Both the position numbers and the translations under genes were made by a program. Shown here piece by piece: positions 1 through 5,262 of a stretch of 5,262 bases of DNA. Under the pieces are notes generated by a model. It did no database searches and was not told the origin of the DNA. It was given only the letters and a program-made list of their open reading frames with translations. The stretch comes from Acidobacteriota bacterium (GTDB lineage Bacteria; Acidobacteriota; Terriglobia; Terriglobales; Acidobacteriaceae): contig JAJXYW010000204.1 of assembly GCA_021780415.1 (NCBI GenBank), positions 1 to 5,262 on the forward strand, in the 5' to 3' direction. Within the stretch, counting starts at the first letter, position 1; the number at the start of each line of letters is the position of its first letter.

Positions 1-155
1 GATTCCTGCCGGGCATCTGCCAGGGGCCATCGCGCGGGATCGTTGGGGCTGGCCAGTCCCTTCTGCAAAGCACACCCCGTCAACGCGGCGATGCCCAGGC
101 ACGCGCTGAGGAATGTAATTTTCCGGATGGACCGACGCAGTTCTCCGACACTCAT
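1..155 (-). CDS. Putative lipoprotein, N-terminal part (runs off the left edge)
   Basis: The visible 51 residues begin MSVGELRRSIRKITFL. They form a bacterial lipoprotein signal peptide: a basic n-region (RRSIRK), a hydrophobic stretch (about residues 13-25) and a lipobox LTGC with the modified Cys at residue 28. The mature protein would therefore be lipid-anchored to a membrane facing the periplasm. What follows (ALQKGLASPNDPARWP) is not a family I recognise, so no function is assigned. The ATG at 155-153 is preceded by AGGAG (168-164) with an 8-base spacer, which supports this start. That ribosome binding site overlaps the TAG (169-167) ending the modA-like remnant, so the two were probably once co-transcribed and translationally coupled. 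The C-terminus lies outside the window, so total length and intactness cannot be judged. Confidence 0.65.
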   Translation of the reverse strand, partial: MSVGELRRSIRKITFLSACLGIAALTGCALQKGLASPNDPARWPLADARQE

Positions 156-163
156 GGCATCGG

Positions 164-168
164 CTCCT
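164..168 (-). promoter_or_regulatory. Ribosome binding site of the lipoprotein gene
   Basis: AGGAG on the minus strand, 8 bases before the ATG at 155. It overlaps the TAG stop of the preceding modA-like remnant (read TAGGAG), a typical arrangement for coupled genes. It decides the start: the other nearby ATG (160-158) runs into TGA after two codons. Confidence 0.65.
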
Positions 169-350
169 ATTGTGCAGATTCCTGGCAGGAAAGAAAGCCG
201 TACTGATGGTAAATCGCCTGCGCTTTTCCACTCTTGAGAAAAGCGAGCCATTCCGCCGCTGCGGCCGCGTGCGGCGCCTTTGAGAATGCCCCCCGCATCG
301 ATGGCTGTCGCATTCCGATCGTTTGGGATGGCGACCCCTTGAACCGGATT
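167..350 (-). pseudogene. C-terminal remnant of a ModA-like periplasmic binding protein, frameshifted
   Basis: Two adjacent frames together read like the last ~55 residues of a molybdate-type ABC transporter substrate-binding protein. The upstream frame gives GVAIPNDRNAT followed by AIDAGGILKGA (about 338-276). The downstream frame, shifted by one base, gives PHAAAAAEWLAFLKSG, then KAQAIYHQYGFLS, and a TAG at 169-167. Known ModA proteins end with the same plan: a VPI-like strand, an A-x-x-LKGA segment, an alanine-rich AxxFLxFLxS helix, a QAI helix, then YGF. The break falls in a GC-rich run near 270-280 and amounts to one extra base or two missing ones. There is no start codon and no N-terminal ~200 residues: the fragment abuts the phosphoketolase stop codon. 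It is a remnant, not a working gene. Family assignment comes from motif memory; another periplasmic binding protein with a similar tail is possible. Confidence 0.6.
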
Positions 351-385
351 GGGGGACGGTGCGCCCGGCACGCGGCGGACGGTTC
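341..385. repeat. Imperfect inverted repeat just downstream of xfp
   Basis: GAACCG (341-346) pairs with CGGTTC (380-385). A small nested hairpin, GTGC-GCCCG-GCAC (359-371), lies between them. It sits immediately after the phosphoketolase stop codon, where a transcript end could form. No U-tract follows on the minus strand, so an intrinsic terminator is not established; a chance GC-rich fold is equally likely. Confidence 0.25.
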
Positions 386-386
386 G

Positions 387-2825
387 CTATGGGTGGGGCC
401 AGCGCCAGCCGGCGATGGCGGGGTCGTCGATGCCGTTTTCGTAGGCGTAGGCGCGGCAGGCGATTTGCGCATCCTGGAAGCGCTGCTTGGCGTGGGCGCC
501 GATGCGCTGGAGCATGGGCACGCGATCGATGGCGTCAATGGCCAGGCTGAAGCGATCGATCTGGTTGTTGATGGCCAGTTCCATGGGGGTGTTGATGTTG
601 CCTTTTTCCTTGTAGCCGCGGACGTGGAGGTCGCGGTTGGTGCGGCTGTAGGTGAGGCGATGGATGAGCCAGGGGTAGCCATGGAAGTTAAAGATGATGG
701 GCTTGTCGGGGGTGAAGAGCGAGTCGAAGTCGCGGTCTGTGAGGCCGTGGGTGTGTTCTTTGCGCGGCTGGAGGCGGAAGAGATCGACGACGTTGATGAA
801 GCGGATTTTGAGGCTGGAGAACTCGGCGCGGAGCAGGGCGGTGGCGGCGAGGGCTTCCTGCGTGGGGATGTCGCCGGCGGCAGCGAGGACAAGGTCGGGC
901 TCGCCGCCCTGGTCGTTGCTGGCCCAGTCCCAGATGCCGATGCCCTTGGTGCAGTGCTTGATGGCCTCGTCCATGGAGAGGTATTGGAGGTGGAGCTGCT
1001 TGTCACTGACGATGACGTTGATGTAGTTCTGGCTGCGCAGGCAGTGGTCGGCGACGGAGAGCAGGCAGTTGGCGTCAGGGGGCAAATAGATGCGGGTGAC
1101 GTCGGAGCTTTTGTTGAGAACGACGTCGAGGAAGCCGGGATCCTGGTGGGTGAAGCCGTTGTGGTCCTGGCGCCAGACGGTGGAGGTAATGAGCAGGTTG
1201 AGCGAAGCGACCTTCTGCCGCCAGGAGAGGTGGTTGCAGATGGAGAGCCACTTGGCGTGCTGGTTGAACATGGAATCGATGACGTGGATGAAGGCCTCGT
1301 AGGACGAAAGCAGGCCGTGACGGCCGGTGAGCAGATAGCCCTCGAGCATGCCTTCCATGGTGTGTTCGCTGAGCATCTCCAGGACGCGGCCGTCGGGCGC
1401 GAGCTCGCCGCCGTCGGCGTCTTCCGGGAAGGACTCGGCGATCCAGAATTTTTTGCTGGCCTGATAGATGGCCTGGAGCTTGTTCGAGGTGGTTTCGTCG
1501 GGGCCGAAGACGCGGAAGTTGTGCATGTTGAGGTTCATCACATCGCGTAGGAAGTTGCCGAGCGGCGGGATGTTTTCGACTTCGACGGAGGCGGGGCTGT
1601 CAATGGGCACGGCGTAGCGGCGGAAGTCGGGCATGCGCAGGGCCTTTTTGAGGACGCCGCCGTTGGCGTGGGGGTTTGCGCTCATGCGGCGCGTGCCGTG
1701 CGGCGCGAGCTCGCGGAGTCCGGCGGTGAGGCGGCCGGTGGCGTCAAAGAGCTCTTCGGGATGGAGGGAGTGCATCCAGTGCTCGAGGAGGCGCAACTGC
1801 TCGGGGTCTTTCTTCACGTCGGCGAGCGGAACCTGATGGGCGCGCCAGAAGCCCTCAAGGCGGTGGCCGTGGACTTCAGCGGGGGCGCTCCAGCCTTTGG
1901 GCGAGCGGAGAACGATCATGGGCCAGCGTGGACGCGTGGGCATGCCGCTGGAGCGGGCGTCGCGGCGGCAGTCGCGAATCTGCTGGATGCAGTGGTCGAC
2001 GGTGGCTGCCATGGCCTGATGCATGGAGGCTGGATCGGAGCCTTCGACGAAGCAAGGCGTCCAGCCGTAGCCGCGGAGCAGACTTTCGAGCTCGTCGTGG
2101 GTGATGCGCGCGAGGAGCGTGGGGTTATTGATCTTGTAGCCGTTGAGATGGAGGATGGGCAGGACTGCGCCGTCGCGGATGGGATTGAGGAATTTGTTGA
2201 TGTGCCAGGAGGTGGCGAGCGGGCCGGTTTCGGACTCGCCATCCCCGACGACGGCGGCGACGATGAGCTCGGGGTTGTCAAAGGCCGCGCCGCAGGCGTG
2301 CGAGAGGACGTAGCCGAGCTCGCCGCCCTCGTGGATGGAGCCGGGTGTTTCCGGCGTGCAGTGGCTGCCGATGCCGCCGGGGAAGGAGAACTGGCGGAAG
2401 AACTCGCGCATGCCGGCTTCATCCTGGCTTTTTTCGGGATAGACCTCGGAGTAAGTGCCCTCAAGATATGCGGGCGCGAGGACGCCGGGCGCGCCATGAC
2501 CGGGGCCGGCCATGAAGATCATGTCGAGGTCGTATGCGCGGATGGCGCGGCTGAGATGGGTGTAGAGAAAGGCGAGGCCGGGACTGGAGCCCCAGTGGCC
2601 GAGGAGGCGGTTCTTGATGTGCTCGGGCTGGAGCGGCTCGCGCAGCAGTGGGTTCTCGCGCAGATAGATCATGCCGAGGGCGAGGTAGTTGCAGGCGCGC
2701 CAGTAGGCATCGATGCGTCGGAGCTCTTCAGGGGAGAGCGGCTGGCCGGGGATGGTGGAACGCGCGGGGCCGTAGGCGCTGAGGGCTTGCAGTTCTGTTT
2801 GAAGTGGGAGTTCGACGGTAGACAT
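387..2825 (-). CDS. xfp: Phosphoketolase (xylulose 5-phosphate / fructose 6-phosphate)
   Basis: Thiamine-diphosphate enzyme that splits xylulose 5-phosphate (and in many members fructose 6-phosphate) with inorganic phosphate. The products are acetyl phosphate plus glyceraldehyde 3-phosphate or erythrose 4-phosphate. It acts in the cytosol. The 812-residue length matches the family (about 790-825). Visible hallmarks are GHWGS (76-80), [18 protein letters not shown] (106-123), [19 protein letters not shown] (154-172), and the ThDP/Mg site GDGES (194-198) paired with KINN (231-234). [11 protein letters not shown] follows mid-protein, and near the C-terminus [13 protein letters not shown] and [18 protein letters not shown] see no truncation or internal stop. 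The ATG at 2825 has AAGGAG eight bases upstream. The usual partners ackA or pta (acetyl phosphate to acetate or acetyl-CoA) are not in view, so the gene looks monocistronic here. Which of the two sugar phosphates is preferred cannot be told from sequence. Confidence 0.97.
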   Translation of the reverse strand: MSTVELPLQTELQALSAYGPARSTIPGQPLSPEELRRIDAYWRACNYLALGMIYLRENPLLREPLQPEHIKNRLLGHWGSSPGLAFLYTHLSRAIRAYDLDMIFMAGPGHGAPGVLAPAYLEGTYSEVYPEKSQDEAGMREFFRQFSFPGGIGSHCTPETPGSIHEGGELGYVLSHACGAAFDNPELIVAAVVGDGESETGPLATSWHINKFLNPIRDGAVLPILHLNGYKINNPTLLARITHDELESLLRGYGWTPCFVEGSDPASMHQAMAATVDHCIQQIRDCRRDARSSGMPTRPRWPMIVLRSPKGWSAPAEVHGHRLEGFWRAHQVPLADVKKDPEQLRLLEHWMHSLHPEELFDATGRLTAGLRELAPHGTRRMSANPHANGGVLKKALRMPDFRRYAVPIDSPASVEVENIPPLGNFLRDVMNLNMHNFRVFGPDETTSNKLQAIYQASKKFWIAESFPEDADGGELAPDGRVLEMLSEHTMEGMLEGYLLTGRHGLLSSYEAFIHVIDSMFNQHAKWLSICNHLSWRQKVASLNLLITSTVWRQDHNGFTHQDPGFLDVVLNKSSDVTRIYLPPDANCLLSVADHCLRSQNYINVIVSDKQLHLQYLSMDEAIKHCTKGIGIWDWASNDQGGEPDLVLAAAGDIPTQEALAATALLRAEFSSLKIRFINVVDLFRLQPRKEHTHGLTDRDFDSLFTPDKPIIFNFHGYPWLIHRLTYSRTNRDLHVRGYKEKGNINTPMELAINNQIDRFSLAIDAIDRVPMLQRIGAHAKQRFQDAQIACRAYAYENGIDDPAIAGWRWPHP

Positions 2826-2833
2826 CGGGCAGG

Positions 2834-2839
2834 CTCCTT
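2834..2839 (-). promoter_or_regulatory. Strong ribosome binding site of xfp
   Basis: AAGGAG on the minus strand, 8 bases before the ATG at 2825-2823. It fixes the phosphoketolase start and suggests efficient translation. Confidence 0.75.
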
Positions 2840-3060
2840 CCGGTTGAGGGCAGGTGGGGTGGACGGAAAGAAGACGAATAGGACGATTTCAGCGGAGAGT
2901 GCGCCGGCGATGCAAGACTATGGAACGCCGAACTCTTTTTAGACGCGTGAATTGCGGTAGGGTTGCCTGAGGGGGGATTGTGGCGCTGGACTGGGGCAAC
3001 CAGAATGATGCGCGGGGAGGGGTGTCAAGGATGGGGGTGGGCGGTAAGGGAGAGTGTGTT

Positions 3061-3106
3061 GTATCCCGCCCTAGCAGAGCTAGGACGGGGCACCCGGCGA
3101 GGTGCC
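3061..3106 (+). repeat. REP1: palindromic REP element with a second hairpin
   Basis: The core stem is CCCGCCCTAGC (3065-3075), loop AGA, then GCTAGGACGGG (3079-3089). This gives 11 pairs with a single C-A mismatch (3069/3085). GTAT (3061-3064) precedes the core. A second hairpin follows directly: GGCACC (3089-3094), six-base loop, GGTGCC (3101-3106). The core matches REP2 (reverse strand) in everything except one loop base and is closely related to REP3. A non-autonomous REP mobilised or maintained by the nearby RAYT is the natural reading. On the transcript of the upstream gene (minus strand) the same hairpin could also stabilise the 3' end or act as a weak terminator. Confidence 0.8.
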
Positions 3107-3147
3107 TACCATGAGAATTGCGAAGACGATTTGCATAGATCGCCGCT

Positions 3148-3642
3148 TCATTCGTTATCAACTTTGATGGCTAGAGTATTTGATTTAAGAATGATGGAGC
3201 GATCAAACGGGCTAGGGCGGCTCACCTGAACGACGTACGTTCCCGCTGCAGTCATATTAAACATCTTACTGACAGTCACATTATCGTCGACAGATGCGCC
3301 AGGCGCGACGGTCACCATCTTTCTACTCAGTGGCACGATCTGGTCTCGGTTTTTCTCCATCGCCGCACCATATTCGGTAGAGGCGGCCGAATTGCCGTCT
3401 GGCCCGATAACACTTACCGAGTAATACAGCTCTCCGCTGGCGCCGCCAGTCGATCGAAAGACAGTGAACTGTCGATCAGTCGTGTTTTTTAAGATGATGT
3501 GGATCTGTATTGGCTGTCCCAATTCAAAGGTGGGTTTTCTGGCTTCAATGGAGATGCTCGGCTGTTGCGAGGCCTGCGGAAGCGCAGTACTACACAGCCC
3601 GAGTATCGGAAGCAGGAGGATGTATTTCGTCATTCCTCGCAT
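3148..3642 (-). CDS. Small exported protein with an Ig-like beta-sandwich domain, function unknown
   Basis: A 164-residue protein beginning MRGMTKYILLLPILGLCSTA. It has a short basic start, a hydrophobic segment (about residues 6-20) and a plausible signal peptidase I site after STA or PQA, so export to the periplasm or outside is likely. LGLC is a poor lipobox. The mature part (PSISIEARKPTFELGQPIQ, then IHIILKNTTDRQFTVFRS, and a C-terminal SNTLAIKV strand) has alternating hydrophobic strands, the LKNTT turn and a VTVAPGAS segment. These are typical of Ig-like or BsuPI-like beta-sandwich domains; no catalytic motif is visible. The start at 3642 is chosen over the longer frame (3696) because AAGGAG (3654-3649) lies six bases upstream. 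ATG 3633 is a possible alternative. The DNA is clearly less GC-rich than xfp or adh, and the gene sits between oppositely oriented REP1 and REP2, which hints at separate acquisition. Confidence 0.75.
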   Translation of the reverse strand: MRGMTKYILLLPILGLCSTALPQASQQPSISIEARKPTFELGQPIQIHIILKNTTDRQFTVFRSTGGASGELYYSVSVIGPDGNSAASTEYGAAMEKNRDQIVPLSRKMVTVAPGASVDDNVTVSKMFNMTAAGTYVVQVSRPSPFDRSIILKSNTLAIKVDNE

Positions 3643-3648
3643 ACGTCG

Positions 3649-3654
3649 CTCCTT
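3649..3654 (-). promoter_or_regulatory. Ribosome binding site of the small exported protein
   Basis: AAGGAG on the minus strand, six bases before the ATG at 3642. It selects this start over the upstream in-frame ATG at 3696, which would add 18 residues in front of the signal peptide. Confidence 0.7.
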
Positions 3655-3722
3655 CAATCGGAAGACCCCAGATCCTGACACGCTGGCCGCGCGCAAAAAG
3701 AATACCCCAAGTCTCGATGGCG

Positions 3723-3754
3723 CGGGTGCCCCGTCCTAGCTTTGCTAGGGCGGG
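3723..3754 (-). repeat. REP2: palindromic REP element, inverted relative to REP1 and REP3
   Basis: Read on the minus strand: CCCGCCCTAGC (3754-3744), loop AAA, GCTAGGACGGG (3740-3730), continuing into GGGGCACCCG (3732-3723). This is the REP1 sequence with one loop base changed (AGA to AAA), including the same C-A mismatch. The stop codon TAG of the RAYT gene (3747-3745) is part of its stem, so REP2 marks the exact 3' boundary of that gene. No clear second hairpin follows, unlike REP1 and REP3. Confidence 0.8.
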
Positions 3755-4293
3755 AAGTGTTGAACCGGGCCACGTCTGATTGGCAGGCGGAGGCCCGCCT
3801 GATCGCGCTTCCATGCGGTCCATTGCGATTCGATTTCGACGGTTCCTTCGACGCCGGTGAGGTAATGCCGGAAGCTTGACCACGGCCAGTCCTCCGGCTT
3901 CTCGACCAATCCGCGCGCGACCGGGTTGCGGTGGAGATACTTCAGCTTTTCTGTCTGCTTCTTTGCTGTCCTGACGTTGAAGTCATAATAGCGGGCCTGC
4001 CAGAAGGGCTCAGCCGCGCGCAGTGCCAGCGACCGTGCGACAGACTGCTTGAGTGCCTGTAGCGCTGTTGCGAGCGGTTTGTCGGTTGGCTCGCTCAACA
4101 AAAGGTGGACGTGCTCGGGCATGACGACGTAGCCGAGGACTCCAAAGCCGTAGGCGCGGCGTGTCTGTTCCAGGGAGCGTTCGAAGCGTGCCCGCGCGGC
4201 TGCTGTGCCCAGCTTCTGTTGCCGCCGGTAGCAACTGAAGGTGACAAAGTGGAGATCGCCGGTCTCGTGGTATCGATGGAGTTCCGATGGCAC
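3745..4293 (-). CDS. REP-associated tyrosine transposase (RAYT, Y1/HUH superfamily)
   Basis: Single-strand DNA nuclease of the IS200/IS605-like Y1 superfamily. Known RAYTs bind and cut REP hairpins. With a GTG start at 4293 the protein has 182 residues, normal for RAYTs. It opens MPSELHRYHETGDLHFVTFS and carries the HUH metal-binding motif MPEHVHLLLSEP (His61 and His63). Next come FWQARYYDFNV (97-107) and the helix with the probable catalytic tyrosine, KLKYLHRNPVARGLV (Tyr119), followed by the conserved WPWSSFRHY (136-144). All key residues are present, so it looks intact. The frame is open to an ATG at 4443, but that extension translates through REP3, so I reject it. The GTG has GAGG eight bases upstream. 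REP2 overlaps the stop codon and REP3 lies about 55 bases before the start, the arrangement expected for a RAYT with its own substrates. No transposon ends of the IS200 type or accessory TnpB are seen. Confidence 0.92.
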   Translation of the reverse strand: MPSELHRYHETGDLHFVTFSCYRRQQKLGTAAARARFERSLEQTRRAYGFGVLGYVVMPEHVHLLLSEPTDKPLATALQALKQSVARSLALRAAEPFWQARYYDFNVRTAKKQTEKLKYLHRNPVARGLVEKPEDWPWSSFRHYLTGVEGTVEIESQWTAWKRDQAGLRLPIRRGPVQHFPP

Positions 4294-4347
4294 GTGAGTA
4301 GCCTCGACCTCCGAAGAATACACCGATTGTGGCTGGGAGGATGTTTC

Positions 4348-4396
4348 GTATCCCGCCCAAGCGGAGCTTGGACGGGATACCCACGTTCGATCGTGG
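4348..4396 (+). repeat. REP3: palindromic REP element upstream of the RAYT gene
   Basis: The core is CCCGCCCAAGC (4352-4362), loop GGA, then GCTTGGACGGG (4366-4376). The stem is extended outward by GTAT (4348-4351) pairing with ATAC (4377-4380), giving 15 positions with only the conserved C-A mismatch. A second hairpin follows: CCACG (4381-4385), six-base loop, CGTGG (4392-4396). Relative to REP1 a T-A pair is replaced by A-T, a compensatory change that keeps the fold. It lies in the leader of the RAYT gene, so it could also affect its transcript. Confidence 0.8.
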
Positions 4397-4410
4397 TTTC
4401 CCACCCATGT

Positions 4411-4428
4411 CGTCTGCTCACGCAGACG
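4411..4428. repeat. Perfect 7-bp hairpin next to REP3
   Basis: CGTCTGC (4411-4417), loop TCAC, GCAGACG (4422-4428). It is followed at 4437-4446 by GGGGCACCCG, the same ten bases that trail the REP1 and REP2 cores. It looks like the degenerate outer part of a REP cluster between RAYT and the dehydrogenase. A role in ending the dehydrogenase transcript is possible but no U-tract follows. Confidence 0.5.
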
Positions 4429-4492
4429 CCATGAATGGGGCACCCGATTCTGTAGATGGGAGAGAAAAGGCGAAGTGGGTTGGCTGCCTCTC

Positions 4493-5262
4493 CTACTTGA
4501 GCGAGCTCATGTCGATGACGAAGCGGTATTTCACGTCCTGCTTGAGCATGCGCTCGAAGGCTTCGTTGATCTTCTGGATGGGGATGACTTCGACGTCGGC
4601 GGTGATGTTGTGGTGGCCGCAGTAGTCGAGCATCTGCTGGGTCTCTTCCATGCCGCCAATCATAGAGCCGGCGATGGAGCGGCGGCCGGTGATGAGGTTG
4701 AAGGGCGCGAAGGCGGGCGGCTTTTCGGGCAGGCCGACGAGGGTGAGGGTGCCGTCCTGCGCGAGCAGGGGCAGGTAGTCGTCGAGGGCGTGCGGCGCGG
4801 AGACGCAGTCGAGGATGAAGTCGAAGGAGCCGGCGTGGGCTTTCATCTGCGCGGGGTCCTTGCTGAGCACGACTTCATTGGCGCCGAGGCGGAGGGCGTC
4901 TTCACGCTTGCGGTCGTTGGTGGTGAACTGCACCACGTGCGCGCCGAAGCTGTGCGCGAACTTGAGGGCCATGTGGCCGAGTCCGCCGAGGCCGATGATG
5001 CCAACCTTTTTGCCGGGGCCGGTCTTCCAGTGGCGCAGCGGCGAGTAGGTGGTGATGCCGGCGCAGAGCAGCGGCGCGACCGCGGCGAGGTTGAGATTGG
5101 CGGGGACGGTGTGGGCGAAGCGCTCGTCAACGACGTAGTTGCTGGAGTAGCCGCCCATGGTGATGGAGCCATCGACGCGGTCTTTGGCGGCGTAGGTGAG
5201 CGTGGCGCCTTCGCGACAGAAGTGCTCTTCGTTGTTGTTGCAGGAGGGGCAGTGGCGGCAGG
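4493..5262 (-). CDS. Zinc-dependent alcohol dehydrogenase, cinnamyl-alcohol/YahK type (N-terminus outside window)
   Basis: Medium-chain dehydrogenase reducing aldehydes to alcohols (or the reverse) in the cytosol. The frame stays open to the right edge, so the true start lies beyond it. 255 residues are visible of an expected ~350. The first visible residues CRHCPSC and then C15 (Cys 1, 4, 7, 15) are the structural zinc site. MGGYSSNYVVDE is a conserved subfamily block, and the Cys of PLLCAGITTY (visible residue 66) is a catalytic zinc ligand. GLGGLGHMALKFAH (visible 90 onward) is the Rossmann dinucleotide loop. After the second strand, FTTNDRKRE carries hydroxyl and basic residues, which favours NADP(H) over NAD(H). 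The gene ends at a TAG at 4495-4493. The remaining catalytic ligands lie outside the window. The physiological substrate is not predictable; this subfamily is broad for aldehydes. Confidence 0.93.
   Translation of the reverse strand, partial: CRHCPSCNNNEEHFCREGATLTYAAKDRVDGSITMGGYSSNYVVDERFAHTVPANLNLAAVAPLLCAGITTYSPLRHWKTGPGKKVGIIGLGGLGHMALKFAHSFGAHVVQFTTNDRKREDALRLGANEVVLSKDPAQMKAHAGSFDFILDCVSAPHALDDYLPLLAQDGTLTLVGLPEKPPAFAPFNLITGRRSIAGSMIGGMEETQQMLDYCGHHNITADVEVIPIQKINEAFERMLKQDVKYRFVIDMSSLK

Larger units (their letters stand above)
2826..3147. other. Intergenic region upstream of xfp (no gene)
   Basis: These 322 bases separate the xfp start from the stop of the small exported protein. From the xfp side they hold the ribosome binding site (2839-2834), a leader in which I cannot fix a convincing promoter, a G-rich tract on the plus strand (3014-3050), and the REP1 core with its second hairpin (3061-3106). 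The xfp promoter must lie here if the gene is transcribed alone. The open frames crossing the region translate the REP and look like noise. Confidence 0.6.

Noticed and set aside
152..160. ATG at 160-158 as alternative start of the lipoprotein
   Set aside because: It runs into TGA after two codons (ATG CCA TGA).
167..1006. Minus-strand open frame of 279 codons overlapping xfp
   Set aside because: Most of it is a Ser/Pro/Thr-rich shifted reading of xfp. Only its last ~35 codons are meaningful, as the tail of the modA-like remnant.
234..1550. Long plus-strand open frame of 438 codons
   Set aside because: It lies antisense to xfp and is open only because of GC-rich codon periodicity; its Val/Glu/Ala/Asp-heavy translation has no recognisable domain.
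2886..2920. Possible xfp promoter TTGCAT - 18 bases - TGAAAT on the minus strand
   Set aside because: Only four of six matches in each box, and such matches are easily found by chance; not strong enough to annotate.
1668..2942. Long plus-strand open frame of 424 codons
   Set aside because: Antisense shadow of the 5' half of xfp with low-complexity composition; the phosphoketolase motifs on the other strand are decisive.
2889..3161. Minus-strand open frame of 90 codons upstream of xfp
   Set aside because: It overlaps the end of the exported-protein gene and translates through REP1 (CPVLALLGRDTT); no ribosome binding site and no family resemblance.
3590..3883. Minus-strand open frame of 97 codons between RAYT and the exported protein
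   Set aside because: Shadow of the RAYT 3' end read through REP2 into the exported-protein gene; arginine-rich with no motifs.
3065..4446. REP repeats as a CRISPR array
   Set aside because: Copies are hundreds of bases apart, alternate in orientation and lack regular spacers; the RAYT explains them.
4446..4495. Possible terminator after the alcohol dehydrogenase (GGAGAG ... CTCTCC)
   Set aside because: The stem is short, the loop long and no U-tract follows; the REP3 and 4411-4428 hairpins are better candidates for any 3'-end effect.

Overview
The window reads as a bacterial chromosome segment with high GC in most genes. Every gene I can support is on the minus strand, so transcription runs right to left. 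The RAYT family member (opening RYHETGDLHF, with MPEHVHLLLSEP), the GC-rich REP hairpins and the secreted Ig-like protein all resemble what I know from Acidobacteriota (Terriglobia). That assignment is inference and needs a database search.

Layout from right to left. (1) 5262-4493: the C-terminal three quarters of a zinc-dependent, probably NADP(H)-using alcohol dehydrogenase of the cinnamyl-alcohol/YahK type, cut by the window edge. (2) 4446-3730: a REP-associated tyrosine transposase (RAYT) gene with REP hairpins on both sides. One lies just upstream of its likely GTG start, and the other contains its stop codon. (3) 3642-3148: a small exported protein of Ig-like beta-sandwich character, in visibly less GC-rich DNA, placed between two REPs of opposite orientation. 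(4) 3147-2826: an intergenic region with a third REP plus a second hairpin, a G-rich tract and the leader of the next gene. (5) 2825-387: a complete phosphoketolase gene (xfp) with a strong ribosome binding site. (6) about 350-167: a frameshifted, decapitated remnant of a ModA-like periplasmic binding protein C-terminus directly behind xfp. (7) 155-1: the start of a lipoprotein gene whose ribosome binding site overlaps the stop codon of that remnant.

Metabolically, the two enzymes fit sugar-phosphate and aldehyde/alcohol metabolism. Phosphoketolase makes acetyl phosphate from xylulose 5-phosphate or fructose 6-phosphate, and the dehydrogenase reduces aldehydes. They are separated by about 1.7 kb of REP/RAYT material and are unlikely to form an operon. 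The most notable part is the REP/RAYT segment. Three REP cores alternate in orientation (+,-,+), share one conserved C-A mismatch in the stem, and differ by a compensatory base-pair swap. That points to selection on the folded structure recognised by the adjacent RAYT. The modA-like remnant marks an old rearrangement breakpoint at the 3' end of xfp. I saw no CRISPR array, tRNA, rRNA, or clear new defence or biosynthetic system.
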